A stretch of 64,000 bases of DNA, taken from the NCBI GenBank assembly GCA_944470555.2, contig OX104134.1, positions 74,146,678 through 74,210,677 of the forward strand, given 5' to 3'. Positions 11,226-24,329 of this stretch are shown here, one piece after another; position 1 is the first letter of the stretch, and each line of letters starts with the position of its first letter. The stretch comes from Heterobilharzia americana (lineage: Eukaryota; Platyhelminthes; Trematoda; Strigeidida; Schistosomatidae). Below the pieces are notes generated by a model. It saw only the letters and a program-made list of their open reading frames with translations. It was not told the origin of the DNA and did not search any database. Position numbers and translations under genes: made by a program.

Positions 11226-11465
11226 GCACCTCATCTTGCTCGGAGCCTGAATCAACGACAAACCAATTATAGTTAGGCACCAACAATCTGAAACAGATAC
11301 CTAAAATAAAAGTATTTTGAAAAATGCTACTTTCATCACTAGTAGAACAAAAAGACGGATGCTCGCAAGGCAACAAAAAAACATCAAAAGGAAATCGAAA
11401 AGGATTAAAAAGGAAAAGAAAACCAACAGGAAAAGTCCATTGACCCTCTATAGCCGTTCTCTGAG

Positions 11466-13626
11466 GCTGACGCTGCCTTCTCAGTGGAAGTGGGAGGGTT
11501 AGAAAAGATCGGTCCCAAAAATAACACACTCCATCACACCCGGCAGAGTTGGTTCATTTATCGTTTGTTTTCGACCATCCGGCCCCAAAACACCAAAAGT
11601 TTAAAACAACCATACACAAAAGGCTGAGTGTAACAGGCCTCGAGCAGATGTCCGATGGGCTCAGTGGTCACGCAAATCTCTTCCAGGTACCTTGAGAAGA
11701 AATAGCCTCCCACGGTGTGGGCAGCCGGGAAGCGTCAACCGCCCTCACAACTCTATTAGTACTCAAGTTTCCTCAGACTACTACCGACCTCCTACCCCAT
11801 CATTACCTTCCAATCCTCCCCCATGCCTCTCACTTAACGATACTGCATCTTCTTCAACTTCTCCTAGCTCTGCAGCCTTCGACAACGATCTGAGTCCACA
11901 AAACAGCATCTTTGGTCTCCTTAAACTACGCTCCAAATTATACATCGGGCCTTCAATGTCCGCACCCTCCATCAAATTGGTCAACAGGCTCCGTTGGCAA
12001 GACTCTAGCAACTCAAACCATGGACTTGTACTGTATTTGTGAGATGAGACACGCATACAAGACCCAAGTGCGGTTATTCACCTAACCTCTTGTCATAACC
12101 ACAGAGGAATCAGCCTGACGAACATGGTGTCTAGAATTCTAGGTTCTATAAATCTTCGAAGCCTGAGTGGAGTTCAGGAACAGCAAGCCCGAGAAAACCA
12201 GGCAGGCTTTAGATCCGGCCGCGGGTGTGTCTACCAAACTTTCACACTGCGCCAGGTTTCTGGAACACAAACACGCTTACCGACGCCCGACAATAGCTGT
12301 ATTTCTCGACTTGAAGGCGGCGGCATTCAACTCCGTCGGTCGAAAAGTCATATGACAATGTCTCTCATTGAAAGGCGTGCCGAGTAAGTACATCACCTTA
12401 TTTATTATTGAAGGCTCTCTACTCGAACACTTGTGGGTGTGTTAGAGCCTATGGCGAGATGTCCAGGGAGCTATGCTCATTGAGTGGTGTCCGTCGACGG
12501 TGCCCACCCTCTCCATTCTTATTCAATTTTATCATAGATATTCTCATGGAGGTCTCCCTCTCGTCACCTGATTACATAGAGGTTGACCTAATCGCGGGAG
12601 AATTTTAGTTAGACCTAGAATATGCAGATGACATAGTCCTGTTAGGTGAAGACGCTGACAAGATGCAGAGCCTTCTGGACACTTTGAGGATGTTTGGGAT
12701 GCGTTTTCACCACCCAAATCCAGATTATTGCTACAGGATTGGTCTTCATGGTGCCTCGGCTAACATAGAGAGTGAAGTGGTTGAGTGTGTCGACCACTTC
12801 ACTTACCTGGGAAGTAGGGTCAGTCCTGGTGGCTCACTGGTCGATGAAATCTCCGCACAGATACAAAAGGCCCGGCTGGCTTTCGCTAACTTACGCCACC
12901 TGTGTGCCGCCGTGATATCCAATTGTCTATTAAGGGTCGCGTGTACTGCACAGCAGTCCAGTCTATTCTACTGTATGGCTGTGAAGCATCCCCATTGAAG
13001 GTGGAAGATATGAGAAGGCTGGCTTCAGGTGTTTGACCACCGTTGCTTTCGTAGTATAGGCCGTATTCCGTGGTGTCACCGGGTGAGTAACGCAGAAGTC
13101 AGGCTCAAGTGTAAGGTTTTAGGGGAAGCGGTAATCAATTGTGAACATTTATCGACTGAGATGGTTAGGACACGTGTTATTACATATGCCTGCCTAGTCG
13201 CCGATCGCCTCGTCACACAATGTTGGCTGAAGTATAGGTTCAGGCTGGAAAAAGGCTCGAGGCAGGTAGCCTAAAACATGGCATCAATGTATGAAGTCTT
13301 TGACTCTTGGTTTGAGCCATGTCGGGCGATGTAGACTGGGTGGTTGGGTTCGTGGGCAGGAGAAACCAGTGGTTGGAGACTCTAGGTGATATGCCTGAGA
13401 ATCGATGTCAGTAGCGCAGATGTATATACACATTATTCTCATCTTAACGACGCTATACCGAATCTCACCATTTTCTCATTCTTCCTTTCTCTCTTTTCGT
13501 ACTTTATATTTCTTCTGACTGAATTTTCTTATCTTCACCTTGCACTTCACTGGCTTTTTACTTGATATACTGATATGAGTTGTGGCAACTCGGAGCGTTA
13601 CGCAGTAATGCCTGGTCCTATTTTGA
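11466..13626 (+). mobile_element. RTE internally deleted element, copy 2 (5' truncated)
   Basis: Starts inside the 5' region of copy 1 and runs to the same 3' end, through CCTGGTCCTAT and TTGAT, but without the TGGA tail; I find no matching target-site duplication. It carries the same internal deletion, the same stop before the LDLEYADDIVLLG box and nearly the same frameshifts as copy 1. The single-base differences change which parts are open: here the ORF from 12,663 runs through the linker into VVECVDHFTYLGS but breaks at LRHL, where copy 1 stays open. 5' truncation is usual for target-primed reverse transcription, though duplication in the assembly is also possible. Confidence 0.8.
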
Positions 13627-16170
13627 TATTCGGGATGATGATTTCTTTAAATCCTTGATTTTTTTCACTTGTTATTGCCATACAACTGTTAATTGGAATA
13701 TTTGTTGAAAATTCAAGATATAGGACGCCAAAATCCTGTCACTAACTTAGTAAAGTTTTTAAACTTTTTCTAATCAGCAAAGCTAAGTCATGATTTCACT
13801 AATGTGGAAGAAAAATGAAACACCTTGGGAATAATGAAGCCGTTTTTGAAATTTTATTGATGTAACTGAATTCATCTATGTAATGGTAGTTTTAAGTATG
13901 GAGTTAAATTAACTGAATGAAAAGTGAATGCCTTCACTAAAGAAAAGCATTATATGTTCACTGCTTTATGGTAATATATCAGTCAAACAACATTTGTATA
14001 CGATAATTTGTCGAAGGACTGAAGTACACTCAGCAATAACCTGCACATTCGTACAATAGACAATGAGCCGTACTTGTTACATGAAAACTAATGACAGCCC
14101 CTGGCTTCCCAGACCTCAGTAGCTGAGCCTGGATTCAGACCCAAAGCCTATTGGCTAGAAGTCAACTGCTCAGACAAATGATCCGCATCTACAATCCGTT
14201 CGTGATTTAATTTTTAATACTGCCTTCAAGAAAGGAATGGTCTGTAGCGCCTAAGGTGTTCTTTATACAGTTTTCATTGTTAGGTTAACAAAGACTTCAA
14301 ATCATCCCAATTCCTGTAAAATTAGTCTAAGGCTATGGAATTCACTCTCTATCAACACTTTATTTTGACACATGTCCATGAGTCTCCAACTTCTGCGTCG
14401 CTGAAAATTGTCAGGTAATTCATCTCCTCTTGTATTTTATAAACTCCTGCAGCTTGCCTGTTCTCTTCTATTGTTCTCTTGTATTCCTTCTAGAGTTGCT
14501 GAAAAAAGACTTCTGTATTACGTAGAACTTTGAAGATTGTCAGCAGAACTACTGGTGTACCCCTAAACCTTCTAGTTAAAACAGTTGTGGACAAACAAAT
14601 TAACTGATGTAAATATCTGGCGGTAATTATTTTATCAGATGACCAGTATCCTCTTCACTTAAAGCTCTCTGCGTGTCAGTCTTCAAGAAAGACAAGCAGC
14701 AAGTAGATAAGACTTTATGCACGTACTACTAAATATAAAAATTCTACAATACCTTATTTAGCTTGTCTCCTGTGTGATGAAGAGAGTATTAGAAATGAAC
14801 TTACTCATCAACTTCTGTTTTTGAAAGCAAACTAACCCATGAGCACACAGCATGCTACTATTTATGTTTGATGAATCTAATTACAAATGTGGTTGACTGC
14901 CTAAACTAACTGTGCATTTCCAAGAAAGTTGTAGATAGAGTGAATATTCTTATTTTTTTTAATTTAATTTATACTTGTTTCATTTTGCTATGTATGCATG
15001 CACACTATTTCTGTTCAACTGATGTTATATGACATGCTGAAAATTATGTGTATTCCCGAAATAGCTTTCAGGATAAAGCCATTATAATTATCAATCTGAC
15101 AGACAAAGGAGTTGAACGAACTCTGCTAAAAATTTATGCATTGCTTGAATTAACTGGTTTCAGATGGAATTCTTCAATTTTAATATTAGTTCATCCATTC
15201 TCATTTCAATTAGCCAGCTGTTGACTAACTTAATTTTCAAAAATGGTCATAGCTTCAAGAAAAGACTTACAGGAAAAGGAAACACAGAACTCCTAATGAA
15301 ATAAACCTTGTGGATTACCAAGTAAGGTTTAATAAAATGGTTTCTGTCTAAATAATTGTTTGCTAACTTTTTTAATAGATTTCGTTTTCACCCATCGATT
15401 ATTGTTATCAGATGGTAGCGACCAAAAGCAACAGATGTTCTATTCCACAATGTGTTGGTCGCTTTTTGTCTAAATAACGTCGTCTAGTACTTGTACTTTA
15501 CTATGAATTGTGACCTTGTAATGTGAGTTATATCAGTTATGTAGGGAGGAGACTGACAATGTATGCATCGTCTTCTAATCAACGGGTGATTTGTAGGTGC
15601 TGGAACTAAGTCACATAAGAAATGTATATCATATCCAGGTGCCCATGAAATGCCATGTTTCACATGACGAACCAACAACAACTTATTTCCAATCAGAACA
15701 AATTATAGAGCGCAATCAGACTAAAAGCTGCCTTCAGTAAGTGTATGACTAAGGAATGCCAAGCCAGAAACTTAAGCGATGTCAGGGAAAAACGTCATTA
15801 ACAGTCATTTTTGATCAGTGTATAAACCAAAGCGAATTATATTGACAGAATGCGTATGCTTCAGATGACATGTAAACCATATATGTGCAACATTTTACCG
15901 ACAGTCTCAAGTCGTCCGTGATTAATGTATTAGCTGGTAATTATTTGGTAAATCTATATTGTGAAGACAATTGACGAACACCGAAGATATACATAAATCA
16001 GTTGAAGACACCTGTTTCAACCTACCGTCAACTATCACTCTTAGGAATTTATTGTACTCCTGTTCCCTGTAGCTTCATATCCTTACCTGTCCAGTGAGGC
16101 AAGCCCGTATGACGAATGATTGTCTCAATAATTTTGGTAAGCTTTTTAGTCCCAGGATCGGAGTACGGTG
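13627..16170. other. AT-rich stretch without recognised gene
   Basis: I see no element or RNA gene here. A short sequence near 14,100-14,180 read on the minus strand vaguely resembles a tRNA-like SINE head, but the boxes are too weak to call. An exon-like ORF inside this stretch is listed separately. Confidence 0.4.
15487..15690 (-). CDS. unrecognised exon-like ORF
   Basis: About 65 codons are open on the minus strand, including SWAPGYDIHFLCDLVPAPT and a CIHC pair about 15 residues later. The composition looks more like protein than the neighbouring ORFs. I could not fit a strong acceptor and donor, and I do not recognise the family. It is on the same strand as the DPH6-like exons and about 6 kb upstream, so it could belong to that gene or to another one, or it may be chance. 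Confidence 0.2.
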
Positions 16171-16179
16171 AGAAGGAGA

Positions 16180-16950
16180 AGAAGATCAAATGAGAACTTA
16201 CCAACGTCCTACTCAGTGACCGTAAGCAGTAGTGGGTGGAGACATCTAAAGGGATAGAAAAGACTGCGGTGATAGGAAAACAGATTAAATTACTAAGATT
16301 TATGAAGAAAACTGGTACAAAAAAGTTAATGGTTAGTTAGACAACAGTGCAGTAAAATGGAACCAGGATATTCTTTTGCAATGAGTACAGTTCAAATGAC
16401 CTCCAGTTAACATTCAATAATCCTCTGTCCACCACATTCTGAGTGGAATATTAAAAGAGGGCCTCCAACTCTTTATAAGTTGAGCAGGCTGTGAAAAACC
16501 TGAAATGAAAACAGAAGCTCGGTGGGATGAGCTAGTATCAGAGGTATTCAAGACGGTGGTCGAGGATTCTATGCCAGTCTGATTGAAGTGTGGGTACCAA
16601 GTATGATCCCCTCTGACTGTTTCAGTTGTCCTAAGCAGTAAAATTTTCTTCTGATAACCAAAGGAGAATCAGCTTGGCGAACATAGTGTTTAAGATTCTA
16701 GGTTACACAACTATTCAACGTCGAAAGGGAGCTCCGCAGAGGAAAAACATGAAGATCAAGGAGATTTCAGACCTGGTCAAAGGTGCACTGACCATATCTT
16801 CACTCCTTCCTTCTCTTCAAAGTTCTAGAACAGAGAAACACTTAATGCTACTCAGCACGAGATGTATTTATTAATCTGAGGGTGAAATTTGACTCCATCG
16901 ATTCTCAGATTCCAAGACGGTGTTTATAACTGACAGGAATGCTGAATTAA
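16180..16950 (+). mobile_element. RTE remnant, linker and N-terminal RT
   Basis: The part from about 16,660 reads RRISLANIVFKILG, the usual start of the RT domain in this family (compare HRGISLTNMVSRILGS at 6.8 kb). The preceding 450 bp resemble the region between endonuclease and RT but are too decayed to read. The sequence after 16,900 loses similarity, so RT motifs C to E are missing. Confidence 0.6.
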
Positions 16951-18480
16951 CCATTGTCTGCTTTCCAAACAATATTTTTAATTGAAGAGGTGCTAAATTA
17001 ATCGAATTTACACCCTTCTAACTACAAAATAGTTCCAAACAATTTACATGAATAGCCTATGAGTTTATCACAGAATAAGTAACAAACATAAACAGCATAG
17101 AATCTGATATAACCGTTAACTTATTCCCAACACATCAAAAACAAGCAGCTGGTGGGAAACATTACGAGGTTTTTTAAATAACCAAACAGTGTTATCGTTC
17201 ATTGACACGGAAAACAATTTTGATCAAACACCAAGAAACTGATTCACTATGTAAAATGAAATGAAGTCACAATTTATTTCATAGGTTCATATCAGCGGAT
17301 GAAAGCTCAGAGTAATGAAAGGATTGATGAAATCCAAACAGAATTATTTCTTAAAACTAATTTCTCAGAGCAAAGAGGATATGGATTTCAATAAATAGAT
17401 TTTGCTTGTTAATAACAATAATGACCACTATATTCCAAACAATTTTTGGTGCAAACAATTATACTAATTTTTGGTACACTTTGGAATTGTCAGCATGTTA
17501 TATTGCAACAAAAAGGTATATCCATACTGCTTAACAACATTTCGAATAGTCCTAATATAACAGTTCAAATTATGTAAATGATACCAACAAGCTCAAATGA
17601 ATTCATATACCCCAATTCAATTAACGATGTTGGGATCAAATTACTATGCTGAATAGTTTGTAAATGTAATTGGGAAGCCTGACGAGAACTTACCGAAAAT
17701 ACGAATTCGTTTCAGACTCTATTTTCAAGACTAATGTGCGTTTAGAACGTGAGCACTGTGACAGAGTGTAGTAATAACCTGTTTCATTTTATTTTACGCT
17801 CCCTTTATTTCCGTAAGATTACTCTTTCATCAGTCAACAACTTCGTTTGTAATGGATATTAATTAGGCCACCACCGCTCGATGTAAAAATTTGAGTCCAG
17901 AACCACAGATTAAAGACTAACTGAAAATAAATATTGTTTCACGTTATCCGAGTTTTCTTCATGTACATTTTATTTTTTAAAACAACTATTTTGCTTTTGT
18001 TGACTGAATTGAAAGCCGAATCGCGCTTGAATTTAAATTTTAGGCTTCAGGATAAAGATTCTACTGGCTGACCGACTTAGTTAAATCATAGTAGATCTTG
18101 TTTTGTGACATTCTTCTGAACAAATAAATATTTGTTTAAATAAATTGTTGTAGTCGGTTCATGAATGTCACCGTTTTAGAACTGTTTGAACTCCCATTAT
18201 AGATTTGTCTGAACACGAATTTTATCTTCAGTTGATCCTGGAAGTCTGTGTATGGTTGACTGGAAGATGAACACATGAATCTGCAAGCATTTATGTGAAT
18301 ATGATAGTGATTCTCATTTGGTTGAATTGGGTCTAACATTTAATCTGTTATAGCAGTAAGACAGTTAGCAGCCTACATTCAAATATCGGTATAAAAGACT
18401 CTTTCCGGCTGATTGGTTCTTGTCACTTCGATTGAAAGTAGCTTAAGTGTAAAATAACTGAGTAGTCAGTATGACTACCT
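16951..18480. other. AT-rich stretch without recognised gene
   Basis: Nothing above background was seen on either strand. A 67-codon minus-strand ORF at 18,136-18,339 has no motif or splice context. Confidence 0.4.
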
Positions 18481-18484
18481 ATTA

Positions 18485-19165
18485 GTAGTATGTGCGAAAC
18501 ATGAAAAAGATGAAGAAAGCGAAGGTACTTGATAAAAGCTGGCTCCTATTTAGGCCTCTGAAGGAAAATGATGGTCAGCAAACCTTTCAGCGGGAAGGAC
18601 GGTCTCTGATAACCTGTAGTGTTATCCGAAACGCTATAAAGAACTCTCAACCTGACTTAAACCTTCGTGATCCGAAGGCAATGATTCTTCAACTATTACC
18701 ATGGTTCAGAAGGTCATTCAAATTTTAGATGATGAAACGTAGTCGGACCTAACGGTTTACTGGCAGAATTCTTCAAAAATGGAGGTGGAGAATTAGTGTT
18801 ACAATAAATGAAGTAGTTGCTAGTCAGTATTGGGGAATCCAAATAGGCTTGTAATTTCCCCTTTACTATGCAGGGCCGAATTGCTCGACCTTTGACTTTG
18901 CAGATGGGCTCCTATGCGGGTTTCGAAACTGTCGGATATTCAGGGTGTTATATTGATCTTTGCGATTTGCGGAGGAATCTAGTCAATAAATGATGACTTG
19001 GGCGTCCAAGGGTGACATGGAGGAGATCGTGTGAGGAAGGAATGAAAGCTTCTGGGGAGTGGTGTAGACACGTTCAAAAGACTGCAGAGAACAGAGTGAA
19101 ATGGCGGCGTGCTACTGAAGCCCTATGTTCCACTAGGATCTCAAGTGAAAAGTAATAATAATAAC
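18485..19165 (+). mobile_element. SR2-like RTE remnant with TAA-repeat tail
   Basis: A linker-type ORF (18,492-18,728) is followed by GPNGLLAEFFKNGGGEL in another frame, matching the GPD.LPAE box at the entry to RTE reverse transcriptases. Most of the RT is then deleted. The 3' part (18,990-19,150) matches the C-terminal tail at 61.5-61.7 kb, including the stretch ending TCAAAAGA.TGCAGAGAACAGAG and the ending in TAATAATAATAA. It is therefore an internally deleted, dead copy of the second RTE family. Confidence 0.65.
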
Positions 19166-19559
19166 CCCTGAATGGTTACAGTTAGACTGATAATGTGCCT
19201 CCAAATGATATTCAGTGATATATGTTAAGTTGGTTCATCAATAAGTGAAAGGTGAATGTTCGACTAAGTAGCTCGGTAACTTAGTATGACTGATCTCAAA
19301 TCTATCAAGAAGTAATTTTTACATGAGGATTACCACCAAGGGTAATATTGTGAAATATCGCTGAATCGGTTGGAGATTGTCAAAGCATTTTCGTGATATT
19401 CTTGCAAGATGAAGACAGTCTATAGAAATGCCAGTGTCAGAAATATAACATGTCCTTTATTGTAAATATCTACATAAACTGGGCACTTCTGTCTACAAAG
19501 TTACATCTGTACTTTCAATAAGATAAGTCTCAGTCTATCCGTCCCTAGCTTTATTATTT

Positions 19560-20395
19560 TGTCTCCAGTGCACTGGTCCATTGTGTTGTTGTAACAGTGT
19601 GACCGTCCTATATCTAGGCACGGAAAAAGTTTCGATTAGCCTTTCGCCATCTCACACCATTTAGAGGGCCGGTGTGACATGCGATTGCCTATCGTAGTGT
19701 GCTGTACTATGGTTCTCAGTCTCCTGCTACATGGCCGTAAAACACAGTCATTAAAGGTGGAGGACATGAGAAAGTTTCAGGTGTTTGATCACTGCTTTTT
19801 CTGTAACATCTTTCAAGTGTTGCGGAACCGCAATGTCATTGTCAGTAAGCAGAAGTCAGTTATCCAGCTGTAAGAAGAGGAAGTAAGTCAGTTGATAAGT
19901 TTGTAATCCTTCATCGATTCAGATATAACATGTGTTAAACGTGTATAGTCGACGTGTACTTCGTCCTACAATGTTAACTAGATTGTATTCAGGCTGAATG
20001 GAGCTTGGAGGGTGCTAGAGTAAGATGTGGTAGCAGTGCATGAAGTCTCTGACGATTGATTGAGTTGTGTAGGCAAAGGTAGACTTTCAGGTTGCGTTTA
20101 CCGTGTGGCAGCCTTAGTTGTCCACCAAAGACTGGACAATATGTCTCAAGATCACTGTCAGTGGAGCAGATGCATCTACACATAATCTTCGCCTTCGGCA
20201 TCGTACCAAATTACGTTATTTTTTATTTCTTCTTGTCCTCTTTTATAGCTTTCTACCACTTTGACCATCTTCTTCCTTCTTTGTACCTCTTTCATTTTGG
20301 TACATTCTCGCCTGATGTGCTGACATGAGTTTGGGGAGTTTGTACTGTTAGGTAGCAATGCTAGGTTACATTTCGACACTGACTGAGTGAAATCA
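19560..20395 (+). mobile_element. RTE remnant, C-terminal domain and 3' UTR
   Basis: The ORF at 19,679-19,873 reads SLKVEDMRKFQVFDHCFF, corresponding to the LKVEDMRR...VFDHRCF motif of the copies at 7.7 and 33.7 kb. The 3' UTR that follows shares the layout of those copies (a GCAGATG.ATCTACACAT block near 20,165, a GCTGACATGAGTT.GG block near 20,318). It is more diverged than the other copies, hence older. Confidence 0.65.
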
Positions 20396-21429
20396 ACCAA
20401 CCAGCTAAAAATGATGTATTTAATCGCTCATTTACTGAAAGGAAATCAATAGGTAATATTACATTTGGTCAATGCAGAATCGCAAACTCATAGAGGGGTG
20501 ATTTTCATTTTACTTTTGCTAAGTAGTTATTCCATAATAGTCATTAGGTGATCAATTCGTTAACAATGCTATGGAATTAAGAGTAAGTACACTAACGAAT
20601 AAATAACTCTTTACCACCTGTAGTTGATTCTCACAGCAGTAGATTGAAAACCTGATGGGATTAATGATAAAATATCCAACCCCAGTGTAACATCGGAGTA
20701 TTGCCTGAAAAATAAATTGCTATAAGGTTACTGTTCACTTTCTGATGAAGACAAGCAATGCTACCCAGTGAAGTGACAGATAAGGTTATTGCAAAACCTA
20801 ATTAACAACCAATACCCTTAATTTAGTCTGTCCGTCAAATTTGTCACACAGTGGAGCAGAATTATTTACTGGAAAACCTTTTGGATGCAATTTATTTTCC
20901 ATAACCGTGTCACCCTGATATGACCTTGGATAAACTTAAATGGAATTGGGACAACTCATCGAGCCTAAGTTTTACTCTTACATTCAAAGCCTGTTGAGTG
21001 ATAGACTGAGTCTGGACCTCTTTACAAACACTAAAAATGTACTAGTATACAGGTGCTAACCACTAAAGAATCCATAATGAGGATAGAGACATGCAACAGA
21101 CCCCGACACTTACTAAATACCATTAAGAAACAGCCCTATTCAATAATTTCAAATGATGTAGTAACACTTTACATAAACTAATGATTCTATGGTATTTATT
21201 AATTGATGTTGTAATGTTTTTCTATACATTAGAATGGCATGCATAAGGTGTCTAACATTTAATACAGCCAACCTGATAAACACATATCAGTGTCACATGA
21301 ATGATATGGATCAGAATATGTAGTAAGTCATTAGTTATATGCCTTATACTCGTTAAAAATGACTAACTTGTTTGAACAGTCTGCAAGCCTTTGTTGGAAA
21401 ACTTGTTGCTTAGGTTCAACATAGTTCAT

Positions 21430-21598
21430 AACTCCACTCACAGAATAACAATTTAAGTGGTAACTGCATAGTGTAGTAAGAAGACGGAGGTTATCTGAGA
21501 AATTTGATGTATTCGCGCAATACATATGAAACAATCCGATCACACATTTATTTGTCAAAGCATTTTATATGAAGAATGAAAATAGGGTAGGGTTAAAT
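21430..21598 (+). mobile_element. inverted PLE reverse-transcriptase fragment
   Basis: The plus strand reads SEKFDVFAQYI, then NNPITHLFVKAFYMKNE, matching SEKCDVFAQCI and NNLTTYSLVKAFYVKDD on the minus strand at about 22,490-22,590. DNA similarity covers about 150 bp. It sits at the 3' end of the minus-strand PLE, in reverse orientation, so together they form a fold-back. Confidence 0.6.
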
Positions 21599-21599
21599 A

Positions 21600-22665
21600 A
21601 ATAAATTACGATAATGCAAGATTTGAAAAATAAAAGGATAATAAGAAAGAATAATGCATTTTCACACCACCCTCGGCATTAAAATGAGATAAAGATTACC
21701 AAGGTAGGTTTAAAGTAAGGAAAAAATATTTTTGGAATACACAAAAGCGGGTTGAACTTTCGTATAGCTAAGGCTTCAATGAACCTAAGTTTACGGTTTT
21801 GATGGCTCCTAACAATGGTCTAAAGTCTGTTTTAGGGTCAATCCTATGGCCTGTTCTTATAACTTGTTTACCTGTCGACAACGATGTCTGTCTGCCCCCC
21901 GGTAGTTATCCGATTATTTGAATGTGACTGTTTTTCTATCCATTTAGGGATATGCCCTACCCCCCTCGACTTCATAATTTGATTACTCCTCCCAATGTAT
22001 GTCGCCGATCACACAGGTAAATTGGTATACACAGCAGGATATTACGTAATCGTCGACGTAGTGATGAGGTTTATTCTGAAGCATAGGTTTCGTTTTCTCC
22101 ATAATATTGGGCTTGACTGCATAGTATGTCTTTTTAATAAGTGAATTAAACTAAATTAAAGACTACGCTGTTTGGTCCACCCTATACCGTAGCGTGATGT
22201 AAACGTCCTTCTTTGGGAGAGAATACTGTTTAGTTCGCACCGTTGAGACGTCTTTATAACGGTTGATGATCTTCAGAAGATATGCATTTTCCATGAGTGT
22301 CTCTGTTAAGAATTTGATTTCTTTCGATGCATCCGTTGCGCAGATACGTTGGGTCCTTTTGAATAAGCATTTTACGAAACCTCATTTGTACTGTATTAGG
22401 CAGAAACGATGAAAGTTAAGGTATTGTCTGGTTCACGTAGGTTTTTCTATATACTGATCTTTTTATCGACCCACCTTCCCTCCTAGTTAATAATATGTCA
22501 TCCTTCACATAAAACGCCTTGACAAGTGAATAGGTGGTCAGATTATTCGAAATGCATTGCGCGAACACATCACATTTCTCAGATAGCCTGTGTTTTCTGA
22601 TTACATTATGCAGACTTATCAGAGGGACTAATTGTTTCAAATTATACCACCAAGTTAGCCAAGTG
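21600..22665 (-). mobile_element. Penelope-like element remnant (RT end and GIY-YIG nuclease)
   Basis: From 22,640 downwards, in shifting frames, the minus strand gives KAFYVKDDILLTRREGG and SVYRKTYVNQ (22,430-22,530), IKFLTETLMENAYLLK (about 22,290), KKDVYITLRY (about 22,200), a cysteine pair CCVYQFTC at about 22,030, VGHIPKWIEK near 21,945, and a C-terminal FIEALAIRKFNPLLC near 21,760. This is the order seen in PLEs: the RT thumb, linker, then a GIY-YIG nuclease. It matches the PLE at 39.0-40.0 kb. There are many stops and frameshifts, and the 5' RT core is not visible. Confidence 0.75.
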
Positions 22666-22681
22666 TAAACAATGCTGTCAG

Positions 22682-22888
22682 ATGTGTGCGTGTATGTGTG
22701 TGTGTCAAGTAACTAAACTGCCACACAGTGGTTCAAAGTCTATGTGTCTACTACTAGGCATACTGACACAACGTAAGTTCAAAGTTGATGAATTAAAAAG
22801 AACACAGAAACTTCATGATGCTGATGTTGGCTATTCCGAAGATCCTTCAATCAATTCACTAACAAGTCAAAATAATCTGAAGAAGTAA
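22682..22888 (+). CDS. unrecognised ORF, possible terminal exon
   Basis: The last 35 codons, from FKVDELKRTQ to the stop, have protein-like composition and no repeat match in the window. They follow a short TG-rich stretch (22,684-22,708) that could be a poor pyrimidine tract on the wrong sense, so no convincing acceptor was found. I do not recognise the product and cannot connect it to another exon. Confidence 0.2.
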   Translation: MCACMCVCQVTKLPHSGSKSMCLLLGILTQRKFKVDELKRTQKLHDADVGYSEDPSINSLTSQNNLKK

Positions 22889-24320
22889 ATGAAGGAAAGT
22901 TCCTTGAACTCTGACTCATGATGATCAGGAGTGAAGATGCACATGTATTTACAAAAAAAGTCTGTTAGTACTGAACCTTTCTCAAGTTAAGCAAACATTT
23001 TCTGAATCATGATAATTTCCATTTTGATCAAAATATGGTACAAATATCTTACTTTCGGTTCCTATCAAGAGTTAAACGGAAGCACCATATTTTGCAACAA
23101 TCTCGTATCCATAGAGAATCAGTGCACAACTTTCAACTAGTTTGGCAATCGTACTCTCCCTTTTTGTGCTTTTATGTTGAGTGTGATTAAAATACATTCA
23201 TCTTAACTAAACTCTAGTCTAATTTCCGAATGCCTTCACATTTTTGGTCATTTCATTGCTATATTGCATCACCAACTAACTTTGGTATTCTGAAATTATC
23301 AATCCAGTCATTTCTAAAAATCTATATGCAAGATCTCGTCAACTAAGCCGTTTCCCACCTATGATTCTCAAACAGTTTACATTTTTATTATAACTATCTA
23401 AATTTCTCAAATTGGAGGTGTGTTGACATTAGTTTCATTAAATGTATGAAGAAAATAAAAACATATTGGCCCGATAATATTCTGAAAAGCTCTTCGTTCT
23501 GGCTTTGTTTGAATGTGAAATGCTTGATCAAAAAGATAAAGAATCAGAATTTAACCTAAGATAGTTGAAACTCATACTCTTCAGCAGGATTATTCTGTTT
23601 AGTTTTCCTGAAGCTGTGCTGCAGATTGGTTCATTATTATAATGACGTAGAGTTAGTTATGTTATAGTTCTAGTGATGAAACCATCAACATCTGTGGTTT
23701 GCTACAGCAACTTTAATTTCAGAGGGTGATATTGAACATTTACGGAAACTATGATGGGCATATTTATTGAAAAAATTAAAGAGACTATCAGAAAAAATCG
23801 CAGTCTGGTTGACTGATGTTATTGATATGAGGCAATAATTGTAGGTAAAATGAAAAATTGGATTGTGAGAGATTTCAAACCAGAGGCGTTAGGGTTCCCA
23901 GCCAGGCCCTTACTAAATGAGCTATGCGGTCCAGCTGCTAACCAGGTTTTAACTGCAATCTCTGAGAGTTAGGCACAACTGCCATATGAAACCACGTAGC
24001 TCGCTTGGTAGACCGTTGAGTGGGTAACCTGTAGCTATCTGATTCAAATCGTACCATGACCAAGATTTTTGTTGCACCTGAAATTATCTGAAAACGTTCT
24101 ACGCATAATATATCATACTCATTTTGATAACTAATACTAGTGACAGTCTTTATCAACGAAATAACAACACAAATATTTTGATTCAATACCTTTAAAAAAA
24201 TCTGTCAGTGAATTATTTGGGAATGGAACAGATGTGATCATAGCCATTGAAACATAAACACCCGAAGGTTAACCACCATAATCAATTCCTTATTCTCTTC
24301 AAGTGATATCAAACAATGCT
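22889..24320. other. AT-rich stretch with one weak SINE-like head
   Basis: On the minus strand at about 23,865-23,930 there is a TAGCTCATTTAGTAAGG box and, some 30 bases later, GGTTTGAAATC, which resemble A and B boxes of a tRNA-derived promoter. No tail or second copy was identified in the window. Nothing else was found in this stretch. Confidence 0.3.
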
Positions 24321-24329
24321 GGTTGGTGA

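Noticed and set aside
14090..14185. tRNA-like SINE head on the minus strand
   Set aside because: The B-box-like GGGTCTGAATCC is plausible but no A box fits at the right distance and no second copy was seen.
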